The notes: a model not told the origin generated them from the sequence alone. Numbered from the stretch's first letter, positions 43,410 through 53,973 are shown. The stretch: 64,000 nucleotides of DNA from Candidatus Pelagibacterales bacterium (GCA_947497305.1 CANMFY010000001.1:1-64000); one strand, 5' to 3'. Numbers and translations: made by a program.

Positions 43410-45170
43410 CTAGACTTTTTTTGAAGCTACAATCTGATCTTTTAAGGATAAAAGTTCATTATAGTGGGCCTCATTCATATTTTTAGACAATGATTCTTCG
43501 GCATCTTGCAATTTACTCTGAAGTTTCAAATTATTAACTTGTTCAATTAAATCTTTTAAAAAATTATCAAACTTTTCATCATTTAAATTCTCTGAAATTC
43601 CCTTTATCGAAGAAAATTCATTTATATCTTTAATAACTTGTCCAAAATTATTTTCTTCTAAATGTTTTAATAAATTAAAATCTTTAAATGTTTGAATCTT
43701 TCCTAAAATATTTATCAAAACTTTTCTTAATTCTTCTAAATTTTTATTGTGAAAATTTATTAACAAAACTTTTTCAAATTGATTTCTTAAAATTGTAAAA
43801 TTATTTAAAAAAAGATACATTAGAGAAAATTCCTTAAGTTCAAATGAAGAATATCTAGTAATTTTTCTAGTAAGCTCTTTAGTTTTGTTTAATGGTTTAA
43901 TATTTTTATTTTTTCTATTTGAAAATTGTTCAAAAATTTTATTTTTAAAGAAACTAACATAGTATTTTTTTACCGTGGAATCTTGGATCAATAAACATGT
44001 ATCGATCAATTTTTTTTCAAATCCAGCTCTTTCTTCAGGTTGCGTAGATTGTAAATTTTGTAAATTGTTTTCAAAAATAAAATTACCAATATCAATTTTT
44101 TGATCTAAAAGACTTTCAAAGTTATTTTTACCATTTTTTCTTATAAAAGAATCTGGATCAAACCCATTTGGTAAAATTAAAAATGACAAAGAATAACCTG
44201 GCTTCATAAAAGCAATTAATTTTTCAGAAATTTTTTGAGCAGCATTTTGTCCGCTTCTATCCCCATCAAAACAAACTACTGGGTCATTAAAATAGCGCCA
44301 TACTAAATTTAGATGAGATTCTGTCATTGCAGTACCAAGTGTTGCGACTACATTTTTAAAACCAGCCTGATAAAGACTAATCGCATCCATATACCCCTCA
44401 ACAACAAAAATAATCCCACTTTGTTTGTTTTCACTTTTGGCATTATTCAAGTTATATAAATTAAAACCTTTCTTAAAAAATTCAGTTTCTGGAGAATTAA
44501 TATATTTTGCTAAATAATTTTGGCCCAAAGCTCTTCCTCCAAATCCAATAACTTTATTGTTATAATCAAAAATTGGAAAAATTAGTCTGTTTTTAAATCT
44601 ATCAATAAGTTTATTATTTTTTTCATCATGGAAAAATACTCCACTTTCAATAAGCTCTTTTTGATTAAAATTACTAAATAACGAAACATTCAAACCATAT
44701 TCTCCCGAATATCCTATTTTGAATATGGACAATATTTCCTGGGTCAAGCCTCTATCAAGAACATATTTTTTAACAAATTGATTTTCAAAAAAGTTTTTCT
44801 GATAATTTTGTAAAGCAATTGTTAATATTTCGTCATATTTTTTTCTTTTATTTTCTACTTCAATATTTTCTTTCGTAAATTTAAATGCTGGCATTCCAGC
44901 TTTAGCTGCTAATTTTCTAACAGCGTCACCAAAATTTAATTTTTCAACTTTAACTAAAAAATCGAAAATATTTCCATGCTCTCCTGAACTAAAACAATGA
45001 TAAAACCCCTTTTCATCATTAATAGTAAATGATGGTGTCTTTTCTGTAGAAAAAGGAGATAAGCCAACGAATTCTTTTCCTCTTCTTTTTAATTGAACTG
45101 CAGCTCCTACTACATCGGAAACTTTTACTCTTTGTTTAATTTCTTCTAAATACTCTTTTGGAAATTTCAT
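43410..45170 (-). CDS. dnaG: DNA primase with degenerate zinc-finger
   Basis: Makes RNA primers for replication. The N-terminal CHC2 domain is present, but its ligands read SPFS and CFSS (positions 38, 41, 59, 62 are S, S, C, S). Only one of the four zinc ligands remains. The TOPRIM core is intact: VVEGYMDAISLYQAGF (about 255-270), ATLGTAMTE (about 276-284) and CFDGDRSGQNAAQK (about 298-311). The C-terminal helicase-binding region is divergent. Length 586 is normal. It overlaps yqeY by 4 bp. Confidence 0.94.
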   Translation of the reverse strand: MKFPKEYLEEIKQRVKVSDVVGAAVQLKRRGKEFVGLSPFSTEKTPSFTINDEKGFYHCFSSGEHGNIFDFLVKVEKLNFGDAVRKLAAKAGMPAFKFTKENIEVENKRKKYDEILTIALQNYQKNFFENQFVKKYVLDRGLTQEILSIFKIGYSGEYGLNVSLFSNFNQKELIESGVFFHDEKNNKLIDRFKNRLIFPIFDYNNKVIGFGGRALGQNYLAKYINSPETEFFKKGFNLYNLNNAKSENKQSGIIFVVEGYMDAISLYQAGFKNVVATLGTAMTESHLNLVWRYFNDPVVCFDGDRSGQNAAQKISEKLIAFMKPGYSLSFLILPNGFDPDSFIRKNGKNNFESLLDQKIDIGNFIFENNLQNLQSTQPEERAGFEKKLIDTCLLIQDSTVKKYYVSFFKNKIFEQFSNRKNKNIKPLNKTKELTRKITRYSSFELKEFSLMYLFLNNFTILRNQFEKVLLINFHNKNLEELRKVLINILGKIQTFKDFNLLKHLEENNFGQVIKDINEFSSIKGISENLNDEKFDNFLKDLIEQVNNLKLQSKLQDAEESLSKNMNEAHYNELLSLKDQIVASKKV

Positions 45171-45631
45171 TTGCTTAGTAATTCTTTTAGAAAAGCCCCA
45201 GCCTTAGAAAAGTCTATGCTGCCAGAATATTTAGACTTTAAAATGGCCATTGCTTTTCCCATATCCTTAATTGAAGCTGCTCCGGTTTCCTTGATTGCAC
45301 TTTCGCATGCTTTCTTTGTATCGTTATCATCTAATTGTTTTGGAAGAAATTCTTGAATAATATTTATTTCTTTACTTTCTTTTTCAGCCAAATCATCCCT
45401 GGAAGCTTTTTTATAAATCTCCAATGACTCTCTTCTCTGTTTTAACATTTTATTGAAGACCGTAATTACATCGTCGTCTTTAATTGAAGTATCTTTTACA
45501 CCAGCTCCTCTTTTTTCAATTTCTTTATCTTTAAGGGCAGATATAATAAGTCTTAGAGTAAGAACCTTGTCTTTGTCTTGTTTAAGTGCCGATTCTTTCA
45601 ATTGAGCATTTATCTTATCTAATAAATTCAT
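45167..45631 (-). CDS. yqeY: GatB/YqeY domain protein
   Basis: Small 154-residue protein of the YqeY family, related to the tRNA-binding tail domain of GatB. The family pattern is clear: LRLIISALKDKEIEKRG (about residues 26-42), MLKQRRESLEIYKKASRDDLAEKE (in part, about 62-85), IIQEFLPKQL (about 92-101) and the MGKAMAILKSKYSG segment near 126-139. A tRNA-linked role is inferred from homology only. It is the first gene of yqeY-dnaG-rpoD and is divergent from carA. Confidence 0.9.
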   Translation of the reverse strand: MNLLDKINAQLKESALKQDKDKVLTLRLIISALKDKEIEKRGAGVKDTSIKDDDVITVFNKMLKQRRESLEIYKKASRDDLAEKESKEINIIQEFLPKQLDDNDTKKACESAIKETGAASIKDMGKAMAILKSKYSGSIDFSKAGAFLKELLSK

Positions 45632-45683
45632 AAGTTTAAATTACTCTAAATAATTCAATTGCTCAAAAGAAAATATTAGCAAC

Positions 45684-45718
45684 TTGACTGGCGTTTAACT
45701 TTTTCATAATGTTCGCCA
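45684..45718 (+). promoter_or_regulatory. Predicted carA promoter with spaced inverted repeat
   Basis: TTGACT at 45684-45689 and CATAAT at 45705-45710 form a promoter-like pair with a 15-bp spacer in the 122-bp yqeY/carA divergent region. Inverted pentamers TGGCG (45689-45693) and CGCCA (45714-45718) flank the -10. They could be an operator or a chance match. Confidence 0.4.
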
Positions 45719-45753
45719 ACTTTTAAATAACTTAAAAGCTCTTAACTCATGGG

Positions 45754-46953
45754 TTGTATTTGTCTAAAGAAACTAATTTAGAAAATAAATACAAAATTAA
45801 AAATTCAATTGATACTAATGCTATTTTAATTCTTGAAGATGGAGAGGAATTTTATGGATTTGGAATTGGTGCTTACGGAATTTCTTCTGGTGAAATATGT
45901 TTTAACACTTCAATTACCGGCTACCAAGAAATATTAACTGACCCCTCTTACTCTGGACAAATTATAAATTTTACTTTTCCACACATCGGTAATGTAGGTA
46001 CTAATAATGAAGATTTTGAAGCTGAAAAAGCCTGGGTTAAAGGTGCAATATTTAGCGCGGAAGTATCTCATTCATCAAATTACCGAGCTTTGGAAAATTT
46101 AGATGATTGGTTAAAAAGAAATAGTATCACTGCAATTTATGGGATTGACACTAGAAAACTTACTTTAAAAATAAGAAAATTTGGTCCAAAAAAAGCAACA
46201 ATAGCTTTTAATGAAAATAATAATCATAACGTCAAACACCTTTTGGATATTACGAAAAAATTACCAAGTTTAGAAAACTTAGATCTTACACAAGAAGTTA
46301 CCTGTAAAAAATCTTATCAATGGGTTGGTAATAAATTATGGAATACTAAAGGTTACGAAATTCAAAAAAATCAAAAATATAATATTGTCGCAATTGATTA
46401 TGGAATCAAAACTAATATTTTAAGAAACTTTTCTGAACTAGGTTGTAAAGTAATAGTTGTTCCCTCTATAACTTCGTCTAAGGATATACTTGCTTTAAAA
46501 CCAGATGGAGTTTTTTTATCTAATGGGCCTGGAGATCCTGATCTTACAGGAAAATATGCAATTAAAACCATTCAAGAAATAATATCCGCAGATATTCCAG
46601 TATTTGGAATATGCTTAGGTCATCAATTGCTTGCTTTAAGCCTTGGTGCAAAAACAAAAAGAATGCACCAAGGACACAGAGGCGCAAATCATCCAGTTAA
46701 AAATTTGATGAATAATAAAGTAGAAATCACAAGTCAAAATCATGGCTTTGAAGTTACAAAAAACAGTTTACCTAAAGATGTTGAGGTTACTCATGTATCT
46801 CTTTTTGATACTTCCATTGAAGGTATAAAATCAAAAATCAAACCGGTATTTTCTGTACAATATCATCCAGAAGCATCTCCTGGACCCCATGATAGCAATT
46901 ATCTTTTTAAAGATTTTATAGATTTAATAAAAAAAAATAAAATTAATGCCTAG
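45754..46953 (+). CDS. carA: Carbamoyl-phosphate synthase small subunit
   Basis: Glutamine amidotransferase subunit that feeds ammonia to CarB for arginine and pyrimidine synthesis. The N-terminal CPSase domain has [14 protein letters not shown] and [18 protein letters not shown]. The class I amidotransferase domain has the catalytic cysteine in FGICLGHQ (about residue 287) and the histidine/glutamate in [13 protein letters not shown] near residue 370. The frame begins at a TTG at 45754; no ATG occurs in frame before the conserved domain, so the start is uncertain. Length is 399. It overlaps carB by 8 bp. Confidence 0.95.
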   Translation: MYLSKETNLENKYKIKNSIDTNAILILEDGEEFYGFGIGAYGISSGEICFNTSITGYQEILTDPSYSGQIINFTFPHIGNVGTNNEDFEAEKAWVKGAIFSAEVSHSSNYRALENLDDWLKRNSITAIYGIDTRKLTLKIRKFGPKKATIAFNENNNHNVKHLLDITKKLPSLENLDLTQEVTCKKSYQWVGNKLWNTKGYEIQKNQKYNIVAIDYGIKTNILRNFSELGCKVIVVPSITSSKDILALKPDGVFLSNGPGDPDLTGKYAIKTIQEIISADIPVFGICLGHQLLALSLGAKTKRMHQGHRGANHPVKNLMNNKVEITSQNHGFEVTKNSLPKDVEVTHVSLFDTSIEGIKSKIKPVFSVQYHPEASPGPHDSNYLFKDFIDLIKKNKINA

Positions 46954-49900
46954 AAGAAAAGATATAAAATCAATTTTAGTTATCGGTGCTGGTCCAATAA
47001 TTATTGGTCAAGCATGCGAGTTCGATTATTCAGGAACGCAAGCATGTAAAGCATTGAGATCTGATGGATATAAAATTATCCTAATCAATTCAAACCCAGC
47101 AACTATTATGACTGATCCTGACGTTGCTGATAAAACTTATATTGAGCCTATCACTACTGAAATTATTGAAGAAATTATTAAAAAAGAAAAACCGGACGCA
47201 ATACTACCAACTATGGGGGGGCAAACTGCACTTAATGCGGCCATGGCACTAAAAAAAGAAGGAATACTAAAAAAATATAATATTGAATTAATAGGAGCAA
47301 ACTCTGAAGCGATAGAGAATGCTGAGGATCGGGAAAAGTTTAAAAAAAATATGACTGATATTGGTCTTGAGTGTGCAAAGTCTATCATTTGTAGATCAAT
47401 TGAAGATGCAAAAAAAAGTTTAAAATTAATTGGACTGCCCGCAATTATCAGGCCTTCTTTTACACTTGGAGGATCTGGGGGTGGAATTGCCTATACAGAA
47501 GAAGAGTATTTAAAAATTATAGCAAATGGTCTTGATCTTTCTCCAACAAAAGAAGTTTTAATTGAAGAGTCTTTATTAGGATGGAAAGAATTTGAGATGG
47601 AGGTCGTTAGAGATAAAAACGATAACTGTATTATTATTTGTTCCATTGAAAATGTAGACCCAATGGGGATTCACACTGGTGATTCTATTACTGTAGCTCC
47701 AGCATTAACTTTGACTGATAAAGAATATCAAATCATGAGAGATGCTTCTTTTAAATGTATTAGAAAAATTGGAGTTGAAACAGGAGGTTCTAATGTTCAG
47801 TTCGCAATCAATCCAAAAAATGGAAGAATGATTATTATTGAGATGAATCCAAGGGTTTCTAGATCTTCTGCACTAGCTTCAAAGGCAACTGGATTTCCAA
47901 TAGCAAAAGTGGCGGCAAAACTTGCTGTTGGCTATACTTTAGATGAGTTAAAAAATGAAATCACGGGAACAACCCCTGCCTCATTCGAACCGACTATTGA
48001 TTATGTAGTAACTAAAATTCCAAGATTTGCATTTGAAAAATTCAAAAATACTGAGGCAATATTAGGAACGTCGATGAAATCTGTTGGTGAAGTAATGTCT
48101 ATAGGAGGAAACTTTAAAGAGTCCATACAAAAAGCATTGTGTTCATTAGAGATTGGACTTGATGGTTTTGATCAATATGAGGAAATAAATATACAGGATT
48201 TAAAAAAAAAACTTATAGAAAGGACTCCTCAAAAAATACTTTTTGTAGCAGAGGCCTTTAGAAGAAAATTAAAGCTTGAAGAAATTTATCAAATGACAAA
48301 AATAGATAAATAGTTTTTAGAGCAAATTCAACAACTCATTATTGTAGAAAATAATATTAAAGATGAGGAGGTTCTAAATAGTAAAGAAAAACTACAATAT
48401 ATTAAATCAATAGGTTTTTCAGATAAAAAAATTGCAAAGATTTTAAAAATAAAAAGTAATGATGTCAGGTCTGCTAGGAATAAATTTAAAATTCACCCTA
48501 TATATAAAAAAATAGATACATGTGCTGGAGAATTTGAATCTAAAACTCCTTACATGTACTCTACTTATGGAAGTAACGATCTAAGTACATGCGAATCTGA
48601 ACCTACAAATAAAAAAAAAGTTATTATTCTAGGTAGTGGACCAAATAGAATAGGACAAGGGGTAGAATTTGATTACTGCTGCTGTCAAGCAAGTTATGCC
48701 TTAAAAGAAATTAATTATGAGACTATTATGATTAACTGTAATCCCGAAACAGTTTCAACAGATTATGACACAAGCGATAGATTGTATTTTGAACCTTTAA
48801 CTGAAGAGCACGTCATTGAAATAATTAATAAAGAAAAAAGTAACGGTTTCCTTTTTGGGGTTATAGTTCAATTTGGAGGCCAGACTCCATTAAAACTTGC
48901 AAAATTTATTCATGAAAATAATATTCCGATTTTAGGTACACAACTAGAATCTATTGATCTTGCTGAGGATAGAGAAAAATTTAAAAATTTTGTAATCAAA
49001 GAAGAGTTGCTTCAAGCTGAAAGTGGACTTGCAAGATCTGAGTCTGAGGCAATTGAAATCGCAAAAAAAATAAATTTTCCAGTTGTAATCAGGCCTTCTT
49101 ATGTTTTAGGCGGCAGAGCAATGGAAATTGTGTACGATGAAGATCATCTTAAAAAATATATAAAAGAAGCAGTAAAAGTTTCAGGAAAAGATCCTGTTCT
49201 AATAGATAAGTTTATTAATGATGCGATTGAAGTTGATGTTGATGCTATTTGCGATGGTTCGGAAGTATTTATTGCAGGTATAATGGAACATATTGAAGAA
49301 GCAGGAATTCATTCTGGAGATTCTGCATGCTGCATTCCTCCATATTCACTTAAACAGAATATTATTGATGAAATTTCAAAACAAACAAAAAAAATTGCCT
49401 TTGGTTTAAAAGTCTTAGGACTTTTAAACATTCAATTTGCCATAAAAGATGATCGAGTTTATGTCCTAGAAGTAAATCCAAGGGCTAGCAGAACTGTTCC
49501 CTTTGTTGCTAAATCTATTGGAATTGCAGTTGCAAAAATTGCAACTAAAGTAATGACCGGTTTAAAATTAAAAGATCTAAATTTAAATAAAAAAAACCAT
49601 AAGTTATATTCTGTTAAAGAAGCTGTGTTTCCTTTTAACAAGTTTCCAAATGTAGATACGTTATTGGGACCTGAAATGAAATCAACTGGAGAGGTTATGG
49701 GGATTGATAAAACCTTTGGCCTTGCTTTTGCCAAAAGTCAATTTGCAACTGGTAATAAAATACCAAAATCTGGCATTGCTTTTTTATCTGTGAAAAAAGA
49801 AGATAGAAAATATATTTTAAAAATTGCACAAGAACTTAAAAAATTAGGATTTACTATTCTAGGAACCTCAGGAACTTCTGATTTTTTAAATTCATCAGGA

Positions 49901-50161
49901 GTTGATTGTAAAAAGATAAATAAAGTTATGGAAGGAAAACCTCATATCGAGGACTCTCTTAATGAAAAAAAAATTTCTTTAGTCATAAATACATCTCAAG
50001 GTAAGCAATCTATTAAAGATTCTTTTTCACTTAGAAGAGCGGCGCTCACAAGTGGCACCCCCTACTACACGACCATTGCTGGAGCCAATGCAATTACTGA
50101 AGCTATTAAATCTTTAAAAAATTCTAAATTTGAAGTTCTTGCTTTACAGGATATTAATTAA
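46946..50161 (+). pseudogene. carB: carB interrupted by an in-frame TAG
   Basis: Large subunit of carbamoyl-phosphate synthase. The full frame is 1,071 codons, almost the same as E. coli CarB (1,073), and is open except for TAG at 48311-48313 (codon 456). Around the stop it reads KID-K-stop-FLEQI, where the family has KIDPWFL, so TAG replaces the conserved Trp (TGG to TAG is one base). Both synthetase halves are intact, including [13 protein letters not shown] and RPSYVLGGRAMEI. No ATG, GTG or TTG occurs in frame between 48314 and 48553, making an independent second gene unlikely. The C-terminal allosteric domain is complete. It overlaps carA by 8 bp and the convergent oxygenase gene by 4 bp. 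Confidence 0.9.
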
Positions 50162-50814
50162 TTTACTTTCCAATCAGTCTCAAATGTTACATAATTTACT
50201 TGAAGACATCTTCTGTCTCTTTTTATCTCTTTTTTTTCTAATCCATGCCAAGTGTCAGGGCCGCTTGTAAAAACATATCCATAATTATTTTTATAAGGAA
50301 CAGTTTTTACTAACTTTAAATTCTTATCATAAAAATCTGTGCCTAACTCTTCAGACTCATAATTATTTGGATTTGCAAATAATAGGCAGGACATTAATTT
50401 TTCTTTAATATCACAATGAGGCTTAAGCCAAAAACCAACTCTATCAGCAATAATCTCAACTCGCACGTAAGCTTTTGTTAAATCTTTTTTGATTTTGGAA
50501 CCTACATATTTTGCTGTTTCCATCTTACATAGTTCATCAATAAATTTTTTTAAATGTGGGTAGTCTTTATAATTATCCTTTGTAACAAATTCTCTTATCT
50601 TCCCTGCTTTGCCACCTGTTGGATCCCCAGATCTATATGCTCCCGCACCTCCATCTACTGCTCTGGTACCGTCAAAATCAATTTTTACTTCTGGTACTTT
50701 TGCCTCACAAATCTCTCTTATTTGTTGGTCCGTTAAAGGTTCTGTTAATTCCCAATGATCAAATGGGTAGGTTGAATGTGCTGAATTATTTTGAAATGAT
50801 TTTAAAAAACTCAT
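50158..50814 (-). CDS. 2OG-Fe(II) oxygenase superfamily protein
   Basis: A 218-residue protein that fits the small 2-oxoglutarate/Fe(II) dioxygenase fold. The probable iron ligands are H133-x-D135 (LKPHCDIKEK) and H190 (DTWHGLEKK), with R201 or R202 in RRCLQVNYV as the likely 2-oxoglutarate anchor. Related proteins occur in marine bacteria and phages, but I cannot assign a substrate. It lies 5 bp after the ELM1-family gene and converges on carB with a 4-bp overlap, so it is probably co-transcribed with the ELM1 gene. Confidence 0.72.
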   Translation of the reverse strand: MSFLKSFQNNSAHSTYPFDHWELTEPLTDQQIREICEAKVPEVKIDFDGTRAVDGGAGAYRSGDPTGGKAGKIREFVTKDNYKDYPHLKKFIDELCKMETAKYVGSKIKKDLTKAYVRVEIIADRVGFWLKPHCDIKEKLMSCLLFANPNNYESEELGTDFYDKNLKLVKTVPYKNNYGYVFTSGPDTWHGLEKKEIKRDRRCLQVNYVTFETDWKVN

Positions 50815-50819
50815 TAAAT

Positions 50820-51764
50820 TTAATTTAACCTTTCTTTTATTATTGTTGCAATCCGATTAGTCTCATCTAAAACTGGATATTGCCAATAATCTGTATTTTC
50901 ACCAAGAAATCTAATAATTCCTTTTTCTCTAAAGCTATTAAGAAAATACTTAAATCGATTATTCTTTCTCTTTGCATTCATTTTAGCCACAAATATTGGC
51001 TTTTGTGTGATTGCACACTCAGAAATCATTGAAGTAGAGTCGCAAGTTACAACAATTATTCTAGATAGCTTAAGAGCTGATAAATAAAATTCTTTGCTCA
51101 CAAAATCAATAATGACTGCAGAATTTAAAAAAAACTTTTTTGCAAAATCAATAATATTATCCGGCGTTCTTCTTGATCTAATAAGAATTAGTTTAAAACC
51201 TTTGTCTAAAAAACTACTCTTTATTAATAAAAAAATATTCCCAAGATCAATCTCATTAAAATCATAATACCTATTAGGACCTCCTAAGATTAAAGAAACA
51301 ATCTTATCTTTTTCTGATAAATTATATTTCGAAAAAAAATTATTACTATTATCTACCTCTTGTTTTGTAATATAATGAAGGGCTCCAAATGTACTTAATA
51401 CGTTTTTTCCATTTATTTGATCATGCTCTGGAGCAACAATTAAATCAAAATTTGAAAAATTTATCTTAGGATTTTGAATATGAATACTAAATAAATTTTT
51501 ATTATTTCTTTTTAAAAACAAAGAGGAAATAACGCTATTTTTCCCACATGAAATAAGAACTTGATTTTCTATTTGATCTGGAATTTTTCCGTCTATTACA
51601 GACCTGCTAACAGGAACTAAATTTATAGGAAAATATCTCCATGGTCTTTTTAAACTTACAAAACAATGATTAAAATCTAATTTTAGAGCTTTAGCTAAAC
51701 CTTCTGCTTGGCTCACCATACCATGAGCGCCTTCGGTTAATAATAATGCTTTAAAATATCTCAT
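50820..51764 (-). CDS. ELM1-family (DUF1022-like) protein
   Basis: A 314-residue protein resembling the family named after plant mitochondrial fission factor ELM1, widespread in Alphaproteobacteria, with a glycosyltransferase-B-like layout. Seen features are LLTEGAHGMVSQAEGLAKAL at the N-terminus, HIQNPKINFSNFDLIVAPEHDQ (in part, about 134-155), SLILGGPNRYYDF (about 192-204) and VTCDSTSMISECAITQKPIFV (about 238-258). The bacterial function is not established; GT-B similarity suggests a sugar-nucleotide-related or envelope role. It is divergent from trxB and followed by the oxygenase gene. Confidence 0.75.
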   Translation of the reverse strand: MRYFKALLLTEGAHGMVSQAEGLAKALKLDFNHCFVSLKRPWRYFPINLVPVSRSVIDGKIPDQIENQVLISCGKNSVISSLFLKRNNKNLFSIHIQNPKINFSNFDLIVAPEHDQINGKNVLSTFGALHYITKQEVDNSNNFFSKYNLSEKDKIVSLILGGPNRYYDFNEIDLGNIFLLIKSSFLDKGFKLILIRSRRTPDNIIDFAKKFFLNSAVIIDFVSKEFYLSALKLSRIIVVTCDSTSMISECAITQKPIFVAKMNAKRKNNRFKYFLNSFREKGIIRFLGENTDYWQYPVLDETNRIATIIKERLN

Positions 51765-51811
51765 TGTTTAAAACAATAATTAAATATAAGTATTATTAGT
51801 TAAAATCTACA

Positions 51812-52753
51812 ATGAATGTTCATAAGACTCATAAACTAGTTATTATTGGATCCGGGCCAGCTGGTTATACGGCGGCTATTTATGCTGCAAGAGCTATGCT
51901 TGAGCCAATTTTAATTGCAGGCTCACAACCAGGTGGTCAATTAACCATCACTACAGATGTTGAAAATTTTCCAGGATTTGCAGATGTCGTTCAAGGGCCA
52001 TGGTTAATGGAACAAATGAAAGAACAAGCCACGAAAGTTGGAACAAAATTTATTGAAGATCATATTTCTAAAGTTAATTTAAATAAAAAACCTTTTGAAA
52101 TAATTGGAGACTCGGGAACACATTATTTTTCGGAAAGTATAATTATTTCAACTGGCGCTCAAGCAAGATGGCTTAATTTGGAGTCTGAGGAAAAATATAA
52201 AGGATTTGGAGTATCTGCATGCGCAACTTGTGATGGCTTTTTTTACAAAAATAAAGACGTCGTAGTAGTTGGCGGAGGAAACTCTGCGGTCGAAGAGTCA
52301 TTGTTTTTAACCAATTTTGCAAAAAAAATCACTCTTGTTCATAGAAAAAGTGAATTAAGGGCTGAAAAACTATTACAAAAAAAATTATTTTCAAATCCTA
52401 AAATTAATGTCATTTTTGATAGCGTTATTTCAGAAATCATCGGAACAGAGAACCCTAAAGGTGTAACCGCTGTGAAATTAAAAAATCTAAAAAATAATTC
52501 AGTAACAGAATTACAAACACATGGTCTTTTTGTTGCAATAGGACACGATCCAGCAACAGGGTTATTCAAGGGGCAAATTAATATGGATAATGGTGGTTAT
52601 ATAATAACTCAGCCTGACTCTACCAAAACAAATGTGCCCGGAGTATTCGCTGCTGGTGATGTTAAAGATAAAATTTTTAGGCAGGCTGTCACTGCGGCTG
52701 GAACAGGTTGCATGGCCGCATTAGAGGCTGAAAAATATTTATCTAATCATTAA
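51812..52753 (+). CDS. trxB: Thioredoxin-disulfide reductase
   Basis: FAD/NADPH enzyme that reduces thioredoxin. The FAD motif IIGSGPAGYTAAIYAARA is at about residues 10-27. The redox-active cysteines are C135 and C138 in CATCDGFF, the NADPH motif is VVVGGGNSAVEE (about 150-161), and GVFAAGDV lies near residue 280. Length 313 is normal. It is divergent from the ELM1 gene and ends 2 bp from the convergent aminotransferase. Confidence 0.97.
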   Translation: MNVHKTHKLVIIGSGPAGYTAAIYAARAMLEPILIAGSQPGGQLTITTDVENFPGFADVVQGPWLMEQMKEQATKVGTKFIEDHISKVNLNKKPFEIIGDSGTHYFSESIIISTGAQARWLNLESEEKYKGFGVSACATCDGFFYKNKDVVVVGGGNSAVEESLFLTNFAKKITLVHRKSELRAEKLLQKKLFSNPKINVIFDSVISEIIGTENPKGVTAVKLKNLKNNSVTELQTHGLFVAIGHDPATGLFKGQINMDNGGYIITQPDSTKTNVPGVFAAGDVKDKIFRQAVTAAGTGCMAALEAEKYLSNH

Positions 52754-52755
52754 TA

Positions 52756-53973
52756 TTATTTTAAACTTTCACAAAAACTTTTAATTTTTAATAACGCCTT
52801 CTCTAAAATTTGCATTGAGGTCGCATAGGAAACTCTAAAATAACCTTCAAGACCAAATGCCGAGCCCTGAACAATTGCAACGCCCGTTTCTTCTAATAAG
52901 AAAGTTGCAAAATCAGTGTCATCTTTAATAATTTGTCCACTTAAAGTTTTTTTAAACATTAATTTTTTACAATTTGGAAAGACATAAAATGCTCCTTGTG
53001 GATTAACACATGTTAATCCTTTGATATTATTAAATGCATTAACGACAAAATCTCTTCTCTTTTTAAATTCAAGAGCCCTAGGATTTATAAAGCTTTGATC
53101 TCCATTGAGGGCCTCAACTGCAGCTGCCTGACTTATGGAAGATGGGTTTGTTGTTGATTGTGATTGAATCTTTTGGATTGCTTTTATTAAATTTTTTGGT
53201 CCAGCACCATATCCAATTCTCCATCCTGTCATCGCATAGGATTTGCTAACGCCATTAACTATTAAAGTTCTGTCTTTTAAAGAATTTTCAATTTCAAGAA
53301 TACTAATGAATTTTGAGTCATTTTTATTTTTCTCCTGATAATAAATATGCTCGTAAATATCATCACTTAAAATATTTACATGTTGGTATTTTTTTAAAAT
53401 TACAGCCAGTTCATTTAATTCTGATCTTGAATAACACATCCCGGTTGGATTACCTGGAGAATTTAAAATAAACCATTTCGTATTCTTGGTGATAGATTTA
53501 TCAAGTTGTTCCGGTGAAATTTTAAAATTACTTTGCTCGTCGCACTCTACAAATTTTGGTGTTCCCCCAGCCAACAAAACTATATCTGGATAAGAAACCC
53601 AATAAGGCGCTGGAATTATAACTTCATCTCCAGGATTTATAGTAGCAATTATAGAATTATAAATTACCTGCTTTCCGCCGGTACCGACTGTAATATTGTC
53701 TAGATCAAAATTTAAATTGTTTTCTCTTTTAAATTTTTTAATAACAGCTTTTTTTAACTCAGGCGTACCATCGACGGTGGTATATTTGGTCTGGCCATCT
53801 CTAATTGCTTTAATTGCCGCACTCTTAATATTGTCTGGAGTGTCAAAATCTGGTTCCCCAGATGCTAAAGCAATCACTTCTCTTCCACTTTCTTTTAACA
53901 ATCTGGCTTTCTGCGTAATTGCAATTGTAGGAGATTCTTTTATTCTCGATAAAGAAGTTGATAATATAGACAT
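52756..53973 (-). CDS. aspC: Class I aminotransferase, aspartate aminotransferase type
   Basis: PLP enzyme of the subgroup I-gamma used as aspartate (often also prephenate) aminotransferase in Alphaproteobacteria. The opening [17 protein letters not shown] and [11 protein letters not shown] (about 36-46) are family hallmarks. The PLP lysine is in [16 protein letters not shown] (about residue 243), with NSPGNPTG near 172-179 and FRVSYATS near the C-terminus. Length 405 is normal. It is convergent with trxB and divergent from uvrB. Confidence 0.9.
   Translation of the reverse strand: MSILSTSLSRIKESPTIAITQKARLLKESGREVIALASGEPDFDTPDNIKSAAIKAIRDGQTKYTTVDGTPELKKAVIKKFKRENNLNFDLDNITVGTGGKQVIYNSIIATINPGDEVIIPAPYWVSYPDIVLLAGGTPKFVECDEQSNFKISPEQLDKSITKNTKWFILNSPGNPTGMCYSRSELNELAVILKKYQHVNILSDDIYEHIYYQEKNKNDSKFISILEIENSLKDRTLIVNGVSKSYAMTGWRIGYGAGPKNLIKAIQKIQSQSTTNPSSISQAAAVEALNGDQSFINPRALEFKKRRDFVVNAFNNIKGLTCVNPQGAFYVFPNCKKLMFKKTLSGQIIKDDTDFATFLLEETGVAIVQGSAFGLEGYFRVSYATSMQILEKALLKIKSFCESLK

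Noticed and set aside
26276-50161. Reassignment of TAG or TAA to an amino acid
   Set aside because: Both codons end many intact genes in the window at the expected family lengths, for example TAG in fumC and mlaC, so the genetic code is standard for stops.
48314-50161. Natural two-gene carB split as in some archaea
   Set aside because: The part after the stop stays in the same frame, keeps family sequence through the linker, and has no ATG, GTG or TTG until 48554, so one nonsense substitution is simpler.
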